Shown here: positions 1 to 12,245 of the stretch, piece by piece
Layout: the number at the start of each line of letters is the position of its first letter
Position numbering within the stretch: position 1 is the first letter of the stretch
Source of the DNA: Alviniconcha marisindica
Taxonomy: Eukaryota; Mollusca; Gastropoda; Provannidae
DNA: 64,000 nucleotides
Direction of reading: 5' to 3'
NCBI GenBank assembly: GCA_018857735.1
Contig: JABMCL010000732.1
Location: 1,267,501 to 1,331,500, forward strand
Notes under the pieces: generated by a model
What the model was told of the DNA's origin: nothing
What the model saw: the letters and a program-made list of their open reading frames with translations, nothing else
Database searches by the model: none
Made by a program: the position numbers and the translations under genes

Positions 1-550
1 AGACTACAGAAAGGGTGACACTATAAGATTTTATAGAAAGGGTGACACAAGACTTTACAGAAAGGGTGACATTAAATTTTACAGAAAGGGTGACACTATA
101 AGACTTTACTGACAGAAAGGGTGACACAAGAATTTACAGAAAGGGTGACAGTAAACTCTACAGAAAGAGTGACAATAGACTTTACAGAAAAGGTGACTAT
201 AAGACTTTACTCAGAAAGGGTACAAGAATTTACAGAAAGGGTGACAGTAAACTCTACAGAAAGAGTGACAATAGACTTTACAGAAAAGGTGACACTAGAC
301 TTTACAGAAAGGGTGACACTGTCAGACTTTACCGAAAGGGTGACACTAGACTTTACAGCAAGGGTGATACTATCAGACTTCAGTTACAGAAAGCGTGACA
401 CTGGACTTTACAAAAAGGATGACACTAGACTTTACAGAAAGGGTGACACTGTTAGACTTTACCGAAAGGGTGAACTAGACTTTTACAGAAAGGGTGACAC
501 TGTTAGACTTTACAGAAAGGGTGACACTAGACTTTTACAGAAAGGGGAGT

Positions 551-610
<60 letters not shown>

Positions 611-838
611 CTGCATCAGACTTTACAGAAATGGTGAAACTAGACTTTACTGACAGGATGGCACCAGACTTTACAGAAAGAGTGACACTAGACTTTACAG
701 AAAGGGTGACACTAGACTTTACCGAAAGAGTGACACTAGACTTTACAAAAAGGGTGACAATAGACTTTACAAAAAGGGTGACAATAGACTTTACAGAAAG
801 GATGGCACTAGACTTTACAGAAAGGGGAACACAAACGG
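1..838. repeat. 24-bp minisatellite, interrupted by a (CA)n block
   Basis: Degenerate units of the form GACTTTACAGAAAGGGTGACACTA run from the left edge to about 835, with length variants of 21-27 bp. A (CA)n tract at 551-608 splits the array. One plus-strand frame stays open over much of it and reads as a repeating octapeptide close to ERVTLDFT. Nothing else suggests a gene: no splice structure, neighbouring coding exon or convincing initiation context. The array probably continues past the window edge. Confidence 0.9.
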
Positions 839-933
839 ATACAGACGAACATAGACCGGGTAAGAATGGTCCGGTTTTAAGGTACATGCATCTGCCGTTT
901 GACAGATGGAAGGAATGGAGGAGAAAAGCAAAT

Positions 934-1027
<94 letters not shown>

Positions 1028-1426
1028 GAAATTCTGAGCATGAAGTCGGGCGAGGGCACGCCTAAAGTCGCTATCTTAAACGAGTTTCTGGCTGGCCCGG
1101 GCAGTGAAGCATACTTTTGTTAATTCGCTTTTGCGACTTGGCCCAGACTCAGTAGCTGTATACATGTATCAGCACCCATACGATGTTGTCACTGGTGACA
1201 TGGGCAGGGTGAGAGCGTCAGTGCCTACCGGCCCTTGGGTAGGTAGGGTGGGGGTCGGTCGGAGGCCGCGGGGCAACAGACTACGACACGGCGCCTCTTG
1301 CCGTGTCGATCCCCACTTTGACACAGACCGCATTGTCAACGACACTACCGGCAGGGGGTGGTCTCTCATCGGCTAACAATGTACTGCTCTCAGTCAGTCT
1401 CTCCGTCTGTTTCTGTCTCTCTAGTC
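839..1426. other. Short unique stretch with an (AG)n/(ACAG)n tract
   Basis: The tract at 931-1028 is AG followed by ACAG repeats. The remaining bases (1029-1426) look unique and moderately GC-rich. No exon or recognisable element was found in them. Confidence 0.6.
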
Positions 1427-1646
1427 CCCCCCCCCCCCCCCCCCCCCCCCCCTCTCTCTCAGTCTTTGACTGCCCCACTCCGCTCCACGCATCAATACAG
1501 CATCAATAATAATAATAATAATACATATAAAACGAGACAGCGACTGCAACGGAAATGGAAAAAGAAAAAAAAAATGGAGAAAAAAAAGAAAAAGAAAAAA
1601 ATAGCAGTGAAAAACAACGGGACCAAAAAAAAAAAAAAAAAACAAT

Positions 1647-1714
<68 letters not shown>

Positions 1715-1717
1715 TCC

Positions 1718-1756
<39 letters not shown>

Positions 1757-1771
1757 GCACGAACGCACGCA

Positions 1772-1830
<59 letters not shown>

Positions 1831-2052
1831 TGGGTAATTTACAGAGAGAGCAGGAAAAGGGGAGGGATAAAATTAAGCTTTAGAAAACGACAGTAACAAC
1901 AAGGACAAGGAAACGGACACTAAATAAAATTTAAAAAACAAAACAAAACAAAAAACAACACACACAACAACTACAACAACAACAAAAACAAATTAATAAG
2001 TAAAAGATATAGAAGGAGTATATACATACACACACACACACATATGTATACA

Positions 2053-2139
<87 letters not shown>

Positions 2140-2255
2140 ACGCAGACAACACACACACACACACACACACTGACACAAGCACGCGCGCGCGCGCACACAC
2201 ACTCACACACACACGCACACACACTCATGAAGTGATACTGCACTGACACAACGCG

Positions 2256-2334
<79 letters not shown>

Positions 2335-2406
2335 TGTATGTGTGTGTGTGTGATACTGTATGTGTGTGTGTGTGTATGCGCGCGGCGTGCGTGCGTGCGT
2401 GTGTGT

Positions 2407-2465
<59 letters not shown>

Positions 2466-2468
2466 TGT

Positions 2469-2562
<94 letters not shown>

Positions 2563-2613
2563 TGTCAGACGGTGGCGTGTGTGTGTGTGTGTCCGGTGTG
2601 TGTGTGTGTGTGT

Positions 2614-2680
<67 letters not shown>
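1427..2680. repeat. Microsatellite block: poly-C, (AAT)n, A-rich, (CA)n, (TC)n, (GCAC)n, (GA)n, (GT)n
   Basis: Consecutive simple repeats: poly-C near 1426-1452, AAT near 1505-1521, A-rich 1556-1642, CA/TC/GCAC at 1650-1829, GA at 2054-2134, CA at 2150-2222, and GT with small interruptions at 2262-2680. The long open frames across this block are low-complexity artefacts. Confidence 0.95.
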
Positions 2681-3700
2681 CTGAAATGCAAATAAGTGCT
2701 CCGGGCTCTTACGAGATGGGGGTGGGGCATTCGTCAGTCTCCAGTCAATATTTGGCATAATAATGAAACCATGGGAAAGAATCAACGTTGTGATTGTACG
2801 AGTTGTACGAGTTGCTTCCCTGCATCAACCTTTTGTTTCTTTGGTCCTTTCGTGTTTCGTCTCCCATTACCGGCAGCCGGATCACCGAATGGAATGTATG
2901 ATGTAATTCATATATTATTGGCGCCAGAATAATCGACATCTTGATTGTGCGCCTTTAAATGAAAGAAGAAGAAGAAGAAGAAGAATTCAGGTAGATTTGG
3001 AGCAGACAAAATATAGGAACGAATATTGACCAGTTTCTTGAACGAGATCAACCGTGCATGAAAATAGGAAGTACTCCCTGAGTGTAATAACTGCAACCTC
3101 CCTTCAGGCAGAGTAATCTCCCATAGATGGTCCGTCCTTTGCCAACGAAGGTAGGGGTAGATTCTAATTTTGACTGTCTTTTTTGATACGCTTAATTTTT
3201 GTATGTGATATGACCATTTCAGTTGAGCAGAGCATAAAAAATACGATCGAGAAATCGATATACCTTTAAGAATATCTCCTGCATATGAACGGTCTTTGGA
3301 TACTCGAAAACTAGTTAAATACATAAGCATACATGTAATGGTTTCTTTGTTGTTGCTTTAAAAAAACAAAAACAAAAGCCAACAATATTTTAATTTTTAA
3401 TTTATTTTAGCTCTCGCGCTCCTCTGTTTCTCTCTCGTGTCCCTAATATGCTCTTTTGCATCCGAGGACATTAAGCAAAATGAGCTGAACTCTCTCTCGC
3501 CTGCATTAAGTCGAACAACTGTCAGGCAGTGACAGCTCGACCTCTAAATGTGAAAACTCAAAATTGAACCGATCTATCCAATCAGAAGGTAGACCAAAAC
3601 TTCGTCCGAGGTCCGCTTGTTTGCTGACGACACCTCGTCACGGCTCATGACAACTGCTCATATGACCAAGTTAAACTAGCACGAGACAAATGCACGCAAG
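2681..3700. other. Intergenic stretch without a supported gene
   Basis: Mostly unique AT-rich sequence. It holds one copy of a dispersed repeat end (2917-2985) and a short GAA run at 2966-2985. Near 3460-3475 there is a decayed match to the unit that forms the tandem array at 59157-59455 (gaggacattaagc). No exon is visible. Confidence 0.5.
2917..2985 (+). repeat. Dispersed repeat end, copy 1 (GGCGCCAGAATAATCGACA family)
   Basis: The core GGCGCCAGAATAATCGACA, followed by TTGATTGTG and a (GAA)n tail, recurs in reverse orientation at 11833-11903. The shared tail suggests the 3' terminus of an interspersed element. The family was not identified. Confidence 0.65.
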
Positions 3701-4226
3701 ACAGATATATTCACAACACGGATGGGAACAAAGACAAATGCTCACAGATTGTAAAATCTTTATACTAACTTTATTTGCACTTGGTGTGGTTGTGAGTGAA
3801 ATTACCAAAAATACATCAAGACATTCTTGTTTATTTTGATCTGTGGACATAACATTAAAGAAGAAGAAAAAGAGCTCATCTTGACTGCAGATTTGTCCAA
3901 CTCAGATAATACATGTATACATCATTTACATACTTACTGTTTTGGTATATATATAGTGCACTTGTACTTGTAGTGCATATCAAGGTCAAGATATATTACA
4001 CATGTATAAATACTATGAACATATATACTGATCTATCTATATTGATCCTGAGATTCTAGGCCATTTTTGTTCTTTCACAATTTTGTACCTGATTTACTAC
4101 ATTTAGTGATTGCGATTATATTTCTAAAAACCATTGATTTTAGAAATGGCTGTTTTCTCTGGCACAGCAAGATAAAGTGAAGCTTGATGTCAAGTGTCAA
4201 CATTGACAACAGCAGGCAGAGCAACA
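3701..4226 (+). promoter_or_regulatory. Region upstream of the STMP1-like gene (promoter/5'UTR, unresolved)
   Basis: No coding exon is seen here. A pyrimidine tract ending in GGCACAG at about 4159-4168 could be the acceptor of a 5'UTR intron lying just before the start codon at 4227. No convincing TATA box was found. The role is inferred only from position. Confidence 0.3.
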
Positions 4227-4276
4227 ATGTTCGGGAAACTTGTAAGTATACCACGAAGACAATGCTATGAAAACAG

Positions 4277-4309
<33 letters not shown>

Positions 4310-5888
4310 GTTGCTTCTGTGCTATAGTAATGTCCAACAGAGTTCCATGCATTATATGTCATTTTTTAATCAGTTTTGAAAAGAACACATTTTTCAGTCA
4401 ATTTTTATTAAATGATTGCTGTCAATATCATCTGTAGAGATTGTTCTTTTGAAAGTCAGTGTAGAGGATTGGTAAAACCTAAGTTTGTGTTTTCTCAATG
4501 AGGTCATGTCAGTTTGACTTTAAAACACACACAGATGTTATTATACCAAGGCAGTATCTGCACTGTCACATATTTGGCACTTGCAGCACTTGACTAACTA
4601 GTGTGTATGCAATGGTCATATTCAACACATTGTCTTAGTAAGCATCATAAACTTTGGTTTTGATTCTCCCCCCACCCTCCCAGTAGTCTTTGGACTTTGC
4701 ATATATATGATATCATAACCTCTGCTGGCTTAATTGTGTTCTGTACTTCTGCTGTTTTGTGCCAATATCTTATGACCTTGGCCCATTTCTAAGGTCATGG
4801 GGAGAATTGGAAGGTTGCAGTATCTTGTTTTGAGTGCAAGACATAGATCTGAGAGTGAGAATTTGCTCTAATCTTGTTTTGCTGTGCCAGACCTTTGGCT
4901 ATGACTACAGTGCATTTGTTTTTTATTGTGTCTGGTATGATCTGTGTCTGAGTGACTGTTCTCCAGACTTCGTGTTCAAACTGTTTGAGTTGCTTCCATT
5001 ATTTGTTTCAGACTTTTATGACTAGTAGTTCAGTGCCACTGGCAAGTATTTTAGTAACCAAAGAAACATCAAAAACCTAAATCATTATTTACCTATTCAG
5101 AGTTCTTGATTTGATCTGATTCTGTTCAGTTTTGTTTTGTTTGCCTGATCGGTGAAGTTGATTTTGTCAAATAGTTTCTTGAAATCCATGCATGTAGAGA
5201 TTCTGTTTTAACAAAATTCTTTTTCACATGAATTTCAATTATGCACAGTGTGCACATTCTATTGTTCCAAAATCTGTTGCCAAGTTAGTCAGGGTTAAAA
5301 TTAAAGTGAATGGAGTGTGTTTTATGTGAAACTATGCTACTGTTTAACTAATAGTGTTAATGTTGACTTGTTTGCAAGATGAGAAGCTGTTCTTTTATTT
5401 GACTGCACCAGTGCATGTTATCACTGTGACATTGTCAATGTGCTTCAAACTGGTTTTGATACAAAACTATCAAAGTCTGATCTGTTTCATTTTGAATTGT
5501 CACAGATGCCTGACATTGAGAGTTCTGTAAGTTGAAGCTGTCAGACACAAAGTGTATTCTGTCTCATGTTTCAGTTGCCAAAACTGTAAGATGTTAAAAT
5601 TAATATCAGCCAGTGTAAACTACCCAAATCTGTTTTATGTTCAGAATTTCCATTTTTCTGTTGTTAAAAGTCCATAGTGTCAAACAGCCCTGAGAGTTCA
5701 GAGCCCCATTCATTAATCAGAACAAAATACTGCCCTTGCAGCTTAACTCTGTGAAAGAAAGCACGATGATGAACATGAGATCAAACATGTCTGCTTGGTC
5801 ACAGGAGAGGCATCTCATGAGACAGTTTTTAGTCTCTTTTTGTGTGATCTTTTCACACAGAATGTGTGTGTGTGTGTGAGTGAGTGAG

Positions 5889-5941
<53 letters not shown>

Positions 5942-6915
5942 AGTACATTTTAAGTAGGGTGTACTCATTATTTTACAGGATAAAAAGTCAAATTTCTGAA
6001 TGGCAGTGCATGCAATATCTTAGGGGAGAAATACCTGGTATTATTTCTGACAAATGCGGTAGTTACATGATCTGCACACTGCCATGTGAAGCAGCTGTAT
6101 TGAAAAGTCAGGGAGATAACAACATCACTAAGACTGAGCAGCACCCTCTGACTGTCCAAACCTTAAACCTGATCTTGGTGAATTTATTCTGATGTGACTT
6201 TGTTACACCACACACTGTGTGGGCACTCTTTCATTTCAGTTTCCATTGCAGGTTGTTTTTCTTGTGGGAATGTATGCTGGAATCTACGCTGATCAGCATT
6301 ACAAGGTACGCCTGTCACAACACAATAGTTCCCATTATTGTTATAACATGCACACACCCTCAAAACAAGGGCAAACCCGGTAGAGTGAAGCTGGCTGTTA
6401 TTTTGGCAGCTTTTTGGACATTTGGGCCCAGGCAAGATGAGCCTCTTTCTTCCAACACATCTGACTGACAGTTTTCCTTATTATAATATTAATATATTCA
6501 GGGCATCTGCCACAAAGTAGACTTGTATTCATCTTTAGATTAAGGAGCCATTACTCCTGATCTGCTGCATTCGAGCCATATAAATATTAAGGCTTAAAGT
6601 CAGTGGGAGATCAATCAGCAATTGCCAGACAGCGATTGCTGGCTTCACTCCAGAAATGCTGGTTGGGTGTGACTGGCACCTTTTCCCCTCAGCATTGCAC
6701 AGTTTTGCTCCAGGTTGAGACAGTTTGCCCAGCCCTAGTCTGTAGGAAGTCAGTCTTGGGGCGAAGCTGGTTCTGTGACACTAACATGACTGGTACCTTT
6801 GTCCCTCAGCATTGCACAATTCTGCTCCAGGTTGAGACAGTTTGCCCAGCCCTAGTCTGTAGGAAGCCAAGTTTGGAGCAAGGCTGCTTCTCTGACATTA
6901 ACAGTTGGTTTTGTG

Positions 6916-6951
<36 letters not shown>

Positions 6952-7075
6952 TATGCCTATTGTATTCTGTTTGCAGCTGCCCAAAATTGACGACCCCAAG
7001 GCGCTTTGGAAGAAGGTGGAGGAGTTCATGGAGAAGTACAAGAAGGAAAACCCTGGACCGTCCAAGTCAGACTGA
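4227..7075 (+). CDS. STMP1-like: Short transmembrane mitochondrial protein 1-like micropeptide, 3 exons
   Basis: Exons are 4227-4241, 6252-6305 and 6977-7075. Both introns are GT-AG (GTAAGT...TTGCAG and GTACGC...TTGCAG) and phase 0, and the joined frame ends at TGA 7073-7075. The 55-residue product starts MFGKL, then has one hydrophobic helix (about residues 5-17, VVFLVGMYAGIYA), a DQHYKLP turn, and a charged lysine/glutamate-rich helix ending in GPSKSD. Size and layout match the DUF4535/STMP1 family, whose vertebrate member is a 47-residue inner mitochondrial membrane micropeptide linked to respiratory complexes. The first coding exon is only five codons, so ordinary gene finders would miss it. 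Intron 2 holds a 117-bp tandem duplication and a (TA)n run. The location is inferred from the family. Confidence 0.8.
4279..4308. repeat. Poly-G run of 30
   Basis: An uninterrupted G tract inside intron 1 of the STMP1-like gene, 37 bases after the exon 1 donor. It is G-quadruplex prone on the sense RNA. Confidence 0.9.
4310..6251. other. Intron 1 of the STMP1-like gene
   Basis: About 2 kb of AT-rich intron. Apart from a TG/GA microsatellite at 5862-5941 no repeat or exon was recognised. Open frames here lack splice context or family resemblance. Confidence 0.6.
6672..6905 (+). repeat. 117-bp tandem duplication in STMP1-like intron 2
   Basis: Two copies begin with ACTGGCACCTTTTCCCCTCA and ACTGGTACCTTTGTCCCTCA, 117 bp apart, and are about 90% alike. 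Both carry a pyrimidine-rich run ending in CAG that resembles a splice acceptor. They lie just upstream of exon 3. A (TA)n tract at 6921-6951 follows. Confidence 0.8.
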
Positions 7076-9036
7076 CTTCTCAACACCAGCACTTGAAAAG
7101 TTGAAGCTGAAGCGGACTTTAATTGAAGAGAAAATGGAACAGTGTTGTTGTATGCTTATGCTGGCTGAAGAGTGCATGATCAGAGTGCTTGCTGTAAAGA
7201 AATCGTGTAATAATCTGAATGTAAAGAGCAGCTGATGATTGGAGGGGGGGGGGGAGTGAGGGGGAGACACTTGTTTGTACATAGTCTGATGGTAGGAGCA
7301 TGTGACCTTTTCTTTACGGAATCAAATTTATTTGTAGTATTTCGATCCATTTGAAGAGGTGCATGAATTTTTCTGCTGTTAAAAAGTCGATACCAGTGAA
7401 TGTATGCGCAGTTCACAAATTTCAGATACTATTTGTGAGCAAGTCTGTAAGCCGGTTATTTGTATGTACTTGAAAACTGGCAAGGTGACCTGTGAAGTCA
7501 GGAAATGAAGCTGCCTGCCTGGTGTTGGAAGCTGGTCTACATTACTTCCATGGAAAACGGGCTCATGATATATCTGAATCTGCTGCAACCATCGTCAGCA
7601 GCTGACGGCATTCAGATACAAAACTTGGTGTCTGTAATGCCCTGGACGTGTACAACTGTAACACTGGTTGTGAAGATTTGGGTGGTACTTTCTTGTATCC
7701 TGGTTTGCGTGACCCCTGCCGTCTCATTTTGAAGAAAAGAAAATGCAGTGCATGAGACTGGCTTTGTTGTTCCATGTGTTAAAGTCACGTTCCTACGCCT
7801 AAGTTGCAATTTGACCATGGCCGATGGTGAATCAGGCTGATGTGCTGAAGATCAAACTGTTGGTGATGTATGGGTACAACAATAACTAAACATATGCTAA
7901 AGGCATGCAAAATGAGACAACCCCCCCACCCCACTGCACCCCCCCCCCCCAAAAAAAAAGATGCCAAACTCAATTTTGTGTTTGTATACTGAAAGAATAT
8001 TGCAGCCAAAATTAATTATGTACTGAGAGAGAGCTGTAGGAATTTCAGTTGTACAGGGTCGCCTCAGGGTGATTCACAGATTTAAGATTCTTCTATACCA
8101 GTTTCAAACACAACACAAGTCAGCAGATGACAAGTAAAAAGCTGGCTCACAGTTCCAGACACATCATGCACATTATATATTTACATTCCACTGCATTAAA
8201 ACTGACAAAAGTATTTTCAGATGAGAGATAGACAAAGAGCGAGAGGGATGACTGGTAAGAAATACACTAGAGGAGCTCCCTCAACATGTCAAAATCCTTT
8301 TTACATTTTATTTAGTTCTCATGAAAGAAAGAACCCCCCCAAGCCCTGACTGATGATATTTTTGACAGAGATCAAATACTGAGTTATTATTTGTACAGAT
8401 GTGTAATCTGCCACTGGCATTCCCAACCAACCAGCAAAAAGAAAAGGAAATAAATTGTACACGCTCAAACATACTCAAACGTATAGGCAACGTTGTTGTT
8501 TTATTCACAGATCACAACAAAATTGTGGCTTCATTTCACGTGATCAGTACAAAAAGAAAGCCCGTCAACAAATTGATTGGTAAATTTAGTAATATTGCTC
8601 GTAAGAGAAAACATAAGTATTGTTTTAATCTCTCAGTTTAACTTTCACGGGAGCTGGGCACCCTTGCCCCAAAAACAACAAATGAGAAACAGTCACATTA
8701 AGGCAGATTGGTACATGTTGTAAGTCTTTTACTGTAACAATTTTTTTCACCTATTCAGATATTTCCAAAGCAAATCATGGTAAGCAAATCAGCAAAAAAT
8801 TAAACTGTTTATTTTGCTGATTACACAATAAACAAAGGCAACTTTTTGTTATTCCTGCTTGTACATTGTGAGATGAAAACCAAACCAACCAACCTAACAA
8901 ATGACAACAGTAATGAAAAAATGATCCAGATTCAGATGACAAACAAAACAAAAGCTGTATTTCAAGTGTGTCAGTAGTTATTGTGATCCACACATTGTGG
9001 GTACCTTTTACCCAGAGCAATTTGATAACAAACTCC
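7076..9036. other. Downstream of the STMP1-like gene: probable 3'UTR and intergenic
   Basis: The sequence directly after the stop should be 3'UTR, but no single poly(A) signal stands out; AATAAA occurs near 8448. Poly-C and poly-A runs lie at 7919-7960. From about 8050 to 8200 there is weak similarity to the dispersed repeat at 12008-12214. No other gene is seen. Confidence 0.45.
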
Positions 9037-9310
9037 TCTGAGGTAACCCTGTGCTGCTGACATGACTGAAATCTAGTTACTAACTTATGAAATCCAGTTA
9101 TTAACATGAACTCCAGTTGCCAACTAATAAAATCCAGTGACTGACTTATGAAATCCAGTTACCAACTTATGAAATCCAGTTACTTGCAAGAAATCCAGTT
9201 ACTAACTTATGAAATCCAGTTACTAACACAAAATCCAGTTACCAACTTCTGAAATCCGGTTACCAACTTCTGAAATCCAGTTATCACTTATGAAATCCAG
9301 TTACTAACTG
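9037..9310 (+). repeat. 19-21-bp minisatellite grown from a dispersed repeat
   Basis: About 12 units of GAAATCCAGTTACTAACTTAT. The array begins at the end of a repeat copy (GAGGTAACCCTGTGCTGCTGACATG) whose relatives lie at 31597-31660 (+) and 11760-11800 (-). The relative at 31597 has a single CCAGTTACTAAC, so the array is a local expansion of that tail. Confidence 0.8.
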
Positions 9311-9867
9311 GCTGCCATGCTTTTGCTCTATGAGTGATGCAATGAATCCAGTCATGATGTAAAACGGCTGCTGTCTGCACAGCAAAAAAAAAAAACCCCA
9401 CAAGGAATAAATACCAATGGATTGCTATGAAATGCATTTTTTCTTCTCTTTTGTACCCATGATGTACAGACTGATATCCACCTCAAGTAACGAGCTGTGC
9501 CACATGGTAATGTACTTTGTAAACGTACAGCAGAATTGCATGATTTAAAACCTAATCTTTTTGACTGGCTGTTCAAGCCTGTACACATCATTTACATTAC
9601 AATTACAAGCAATTTTGTATGAATTCTTAGAACCTAGCCTTTTTGTCTGGCAGTTCAAACCTGTAATCTATTATTCTGTGGTAAATATAGTGCAGTGTAC
9701 ATTTTATACATGTGTATGCATGACAATCACAAGTCCTGTCACTGGATTCCAAAAGTTGAGGGTGGACACTGCATACCTGTGTGATCACAAGCGAAGTTTT
9801 AAAAAAAGGAGTCAAAACCCCCTTTTTGTCTTGGATAGGGTCTGAGGCCCTTCATGCCCCTTTTAAT
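9311..9867. other. Unique AT-rich stretch
   Basis: Nothing recognisable apart from a short duplicated phrase near 9558 and 9640 (TTTTTGACTGGCTGTTCAA and TTTTTGTCTGGCAGTTCAA). Confidence 0.5.
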
Positions 9868-10294
9868 AGAACCTGTATTTATAGTGTGATGGGGCCTCTC
9901 CTAACATAACCTGTATTTTTAGTGTGATGGGGCCTCTCCTAACATAACCTGTATTTTTAGTGTGATGGGGCCTCTCCTAACATAACCTGCATTTTTAGTT
10001 TGATGAGGTCTCTCCTAACATAACCTGTATTTTTAGTGTATTGGGGCCTCTCCTAACATAACCTGTATTTTAGTGTGATGGGGCCTCTCCTAACATAACC
10101 TGTATTTTTAGTGTGATGGAGTCTCTCAGAACATAACCTGTATTTTTAGTGTGATGGAGTCTCTCATAACATAACCTGTATTTTTAGTATGATGGGGCCA
10201 CTCCTTCATTCCCCTTTTAACAGAACCTGTAGTTTTAGTGTCATGGGACCTCTCCTTTATGTTCCTTTTAACAGAACCTGTATTTTTAGTGTGA
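9868..10294 (+). repeat. 38-39-bp minisatellite
   Basis: Roughly 11 units built on AACCTGTATTTTTAGTGTGA followed by TGGGGCCTCTCCTAACAT. The last units are more diverged (CTTTTAACAG variants). Intergenic. Confidence 0.9.
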
Positions 10295-10639
10295 CTGGTG
10301 ACAAAATAAGGATGTGCATTTTGTCAAATCTCACAGGGTTACCGCAGGGCAATCAAACTCTATTATAAATAATTACACATTTCAAGACTGCTCATATGTA
10401 AACCCTCATTCAAGTCGATTCTACAAAATCAGTCCAAACACAAATATTAATCATAAAACATACACAAACACCAAACACAAATTGTTTAAGTTAGGCTTTA
10501 ATGTTGCCTTTGTTTAAAAATTAAAAAAAACATTTAAGGCTAAAATATACTGGTAATGTTGAACAGTGACTAATTTGTATCTATCGGCTAAAAAATTGTT
10601 TTCAAAGAAATGGATGAAACGACCAAAAGAAAAGTTATA

Positions 10640-10770
10640 CATGTATAATGGCAAATACCAGCGCTATCTGCCAGCAAGCTGCACATATCTTCTGCCATGT
10701 CCTGCACCTAGCTATTCAACAAGAGCCAGACAAGAAAGTCTATCTCTTAAACAAATGTACTGCAGATTTT
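10640..10770 (+). repeat. Dispersed repeat G, copy 1
   Basis: The segment beginning ATGGCAAATACCAG and containing CAGCAAGCTGCACA recurs in reverse orientation at 31175-31298, inside MsrA intron 4, over about 125 bp with moderate divergence. The family is unknown. Confidence 0.7.
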
Positions 10771-10863
10771 TTTGAATTTTTTTTGTGTGTGTGAGAAGAA
10801 TGGAATTCTGAAACAAAAATGACTGCTAGTGTTCTAAAACAGGATCCAAACACACAAAAGGTT

Positions 10864-11052
10864 CAAAAGAATGCTATTTATTAGGACAAAAACACAATCT
10901 GCACATCTGCAGGGTAATCCCCATTGTGAAGCTAGTGCTACAGAACAACACTTAACTGTTAAACTAAAACGTGTATTTTTTGTAGCTTGACAAAGGGGAT
11001 TACCAAGAAAATTTGCAGATTGTGTTTTTGTCCTAATAAATGGCATTCTTTT
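10864..11052. repeat. Inverted repeat with arms of about 70 bp and a 48-bp spacer
   Basis: The left arm 10864-10934 and right arm 10983-11052 are reverse complements. The outer part matches almost perfectly over about 38 bases, including TTAGGACAAAAACACAATCT; the inner part is less exact. It would form a long hairpin in either DNA strand or in RNA. It could be a compact MITE or a foldback element. No target duplication was resolved. Confidence 0.85.
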
Positions 11053-11060
11053 GGATCTTG

Positions 11061-11832
11061 TCAGAAGAATGGGCCAGCTGCAAGAAAGACAGAAAGCACG
11101 ACAGGACTAGGTGGAAGAATAAGACGAAATAGAATCAAATGACAGCTTTGAGATTCCAGACAGGGGGAAGGCATCGTACATCCTCAGTGTCCCTTTGGGG
11201 TTATCAGTGATGAAAGGGTTAAAAATCAACCGTGAAAGGGTTAAGATGGTGCATCAGCATAGGCACTTAAATGATGAGAAATTGTGTTGGAAGTGAAAGA
11301 ATTAAAATGGATAAAGAGTATCACTGGTATATAGTCAAATAGATAAAATACCAGTGGTACAACTGGAAGAGTTAAATATTATAGTGTCAGCAATGAAAAG
11401 ATCTAAGCAGACGTATGCAGTGTTGAACAGATTAGGATCATGTCTTCAACTCAGTACAAATATGTAAATTTGGTGCTGCTGGAGAAATATATATATATGA
11501 TAATGGTGCATTCTTCAATGGAAAAGAACAGGCGCTTTAGCAAAAACCAAAATTTGCAGCAGTTGTCTAAAACAATGGGTCTACTGTCAGGGCCGCTGTG
11601 GTGTAAGCTGATCACAAGCAGGTCGTTGATTACGTGAAGCAGAAAAAGGGATTGCTCTTGCCAGTGGTGTAAATTGTATCAAAGTGTTTCCATAAATATG
11701 TTTTACTCCATAGTTTCTGTAAGTATGTTTGTGGATATTGTAAGCTAGTTCTTAAATCTTGATGTCCTGTCAATTGCACAAGGTCACCTTAGGATGAGGT
11801 AATGTAAAAGCATGGGCTGATCAACTCTTGGT
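11061..11832. other. Intergenic stretch
   Basis: AT-rich. Short GGTTAA-type phrases recur near 11215-11290. A reverse copy of the GAGGTGACCCTGTGCAGTTGACA repeat lies at 11760-11800. No exon found. Confidence 0.5.
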
Positions 11833-11903
11833 GTTTCTTCTTCTTTCCTTTAAGGGCCCACAATCAATGTGTCGATTATTCTGGCGCCTATAACTGGGGT
11901 TGT
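11833..11903 (-). repeat. Dispersed repeat end, copy 2
   Basis: Reverse-complement match to 2917-2985, including GGCGCCAGAATAATCGACA and an (AAG)n-like tail. Poly-A then poly-G runs follow at 11924-11973. Confidence 0.65.
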
Positions 11904-12007
11904 TCACTGTTGTACTGGTCCAGAAAAAAAAAAAAAAAAAAAAATCGGGGGGGGGGGGGGGGGGGGGGGGGGGAAGAGGTAGCAGGGGGATACTGTAGGT
12001 AATTTAC

Positions 12008-12214
12008 TGTTTAATGCCCAGTCAGTTGCAACGGTCTTATTAGGATGAACAACAAGTCTTCAGATCACAAGCAGAAGCATGGTTTCACTTTTCACATTAC
12101 GTGCTACTTTATGTTTTGAAGCCCATCTAGAGAAAATGAGGTTGAATGAACTGAGAAGGCAGAAAGTGGAAAGACATAATATCTGACAGTAGGCAAAGCA
12201 TGCAAAGCTATATT
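12008..12214 (+). repeat. Dispersed repeat D, copy 1
   Basis: It begins TTTAATGCCCAGTCAGTTGCAA and ends AAAGCATGCAAAGCTATATT. The same start, middle (GAGGTTGAATGAACTGAGAA) and end recur at 34703-35029 and 35582-36050, with pieces at 18936-18995 and 35389-35450. The element has no coding potential that I can see. Confidence 0.65.
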
Positions 12215-12245
12215 CTAAGAGATAGACGGCTGTGATTTTTTGTCA

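Noticed and set aside
121..2784. Many long open frames on both strands
   Set aside because: They lie over minisatellite and dinucleotide repeats and encode only repeated residues such as Cys-Val, His-Thr or Arg-Glu.
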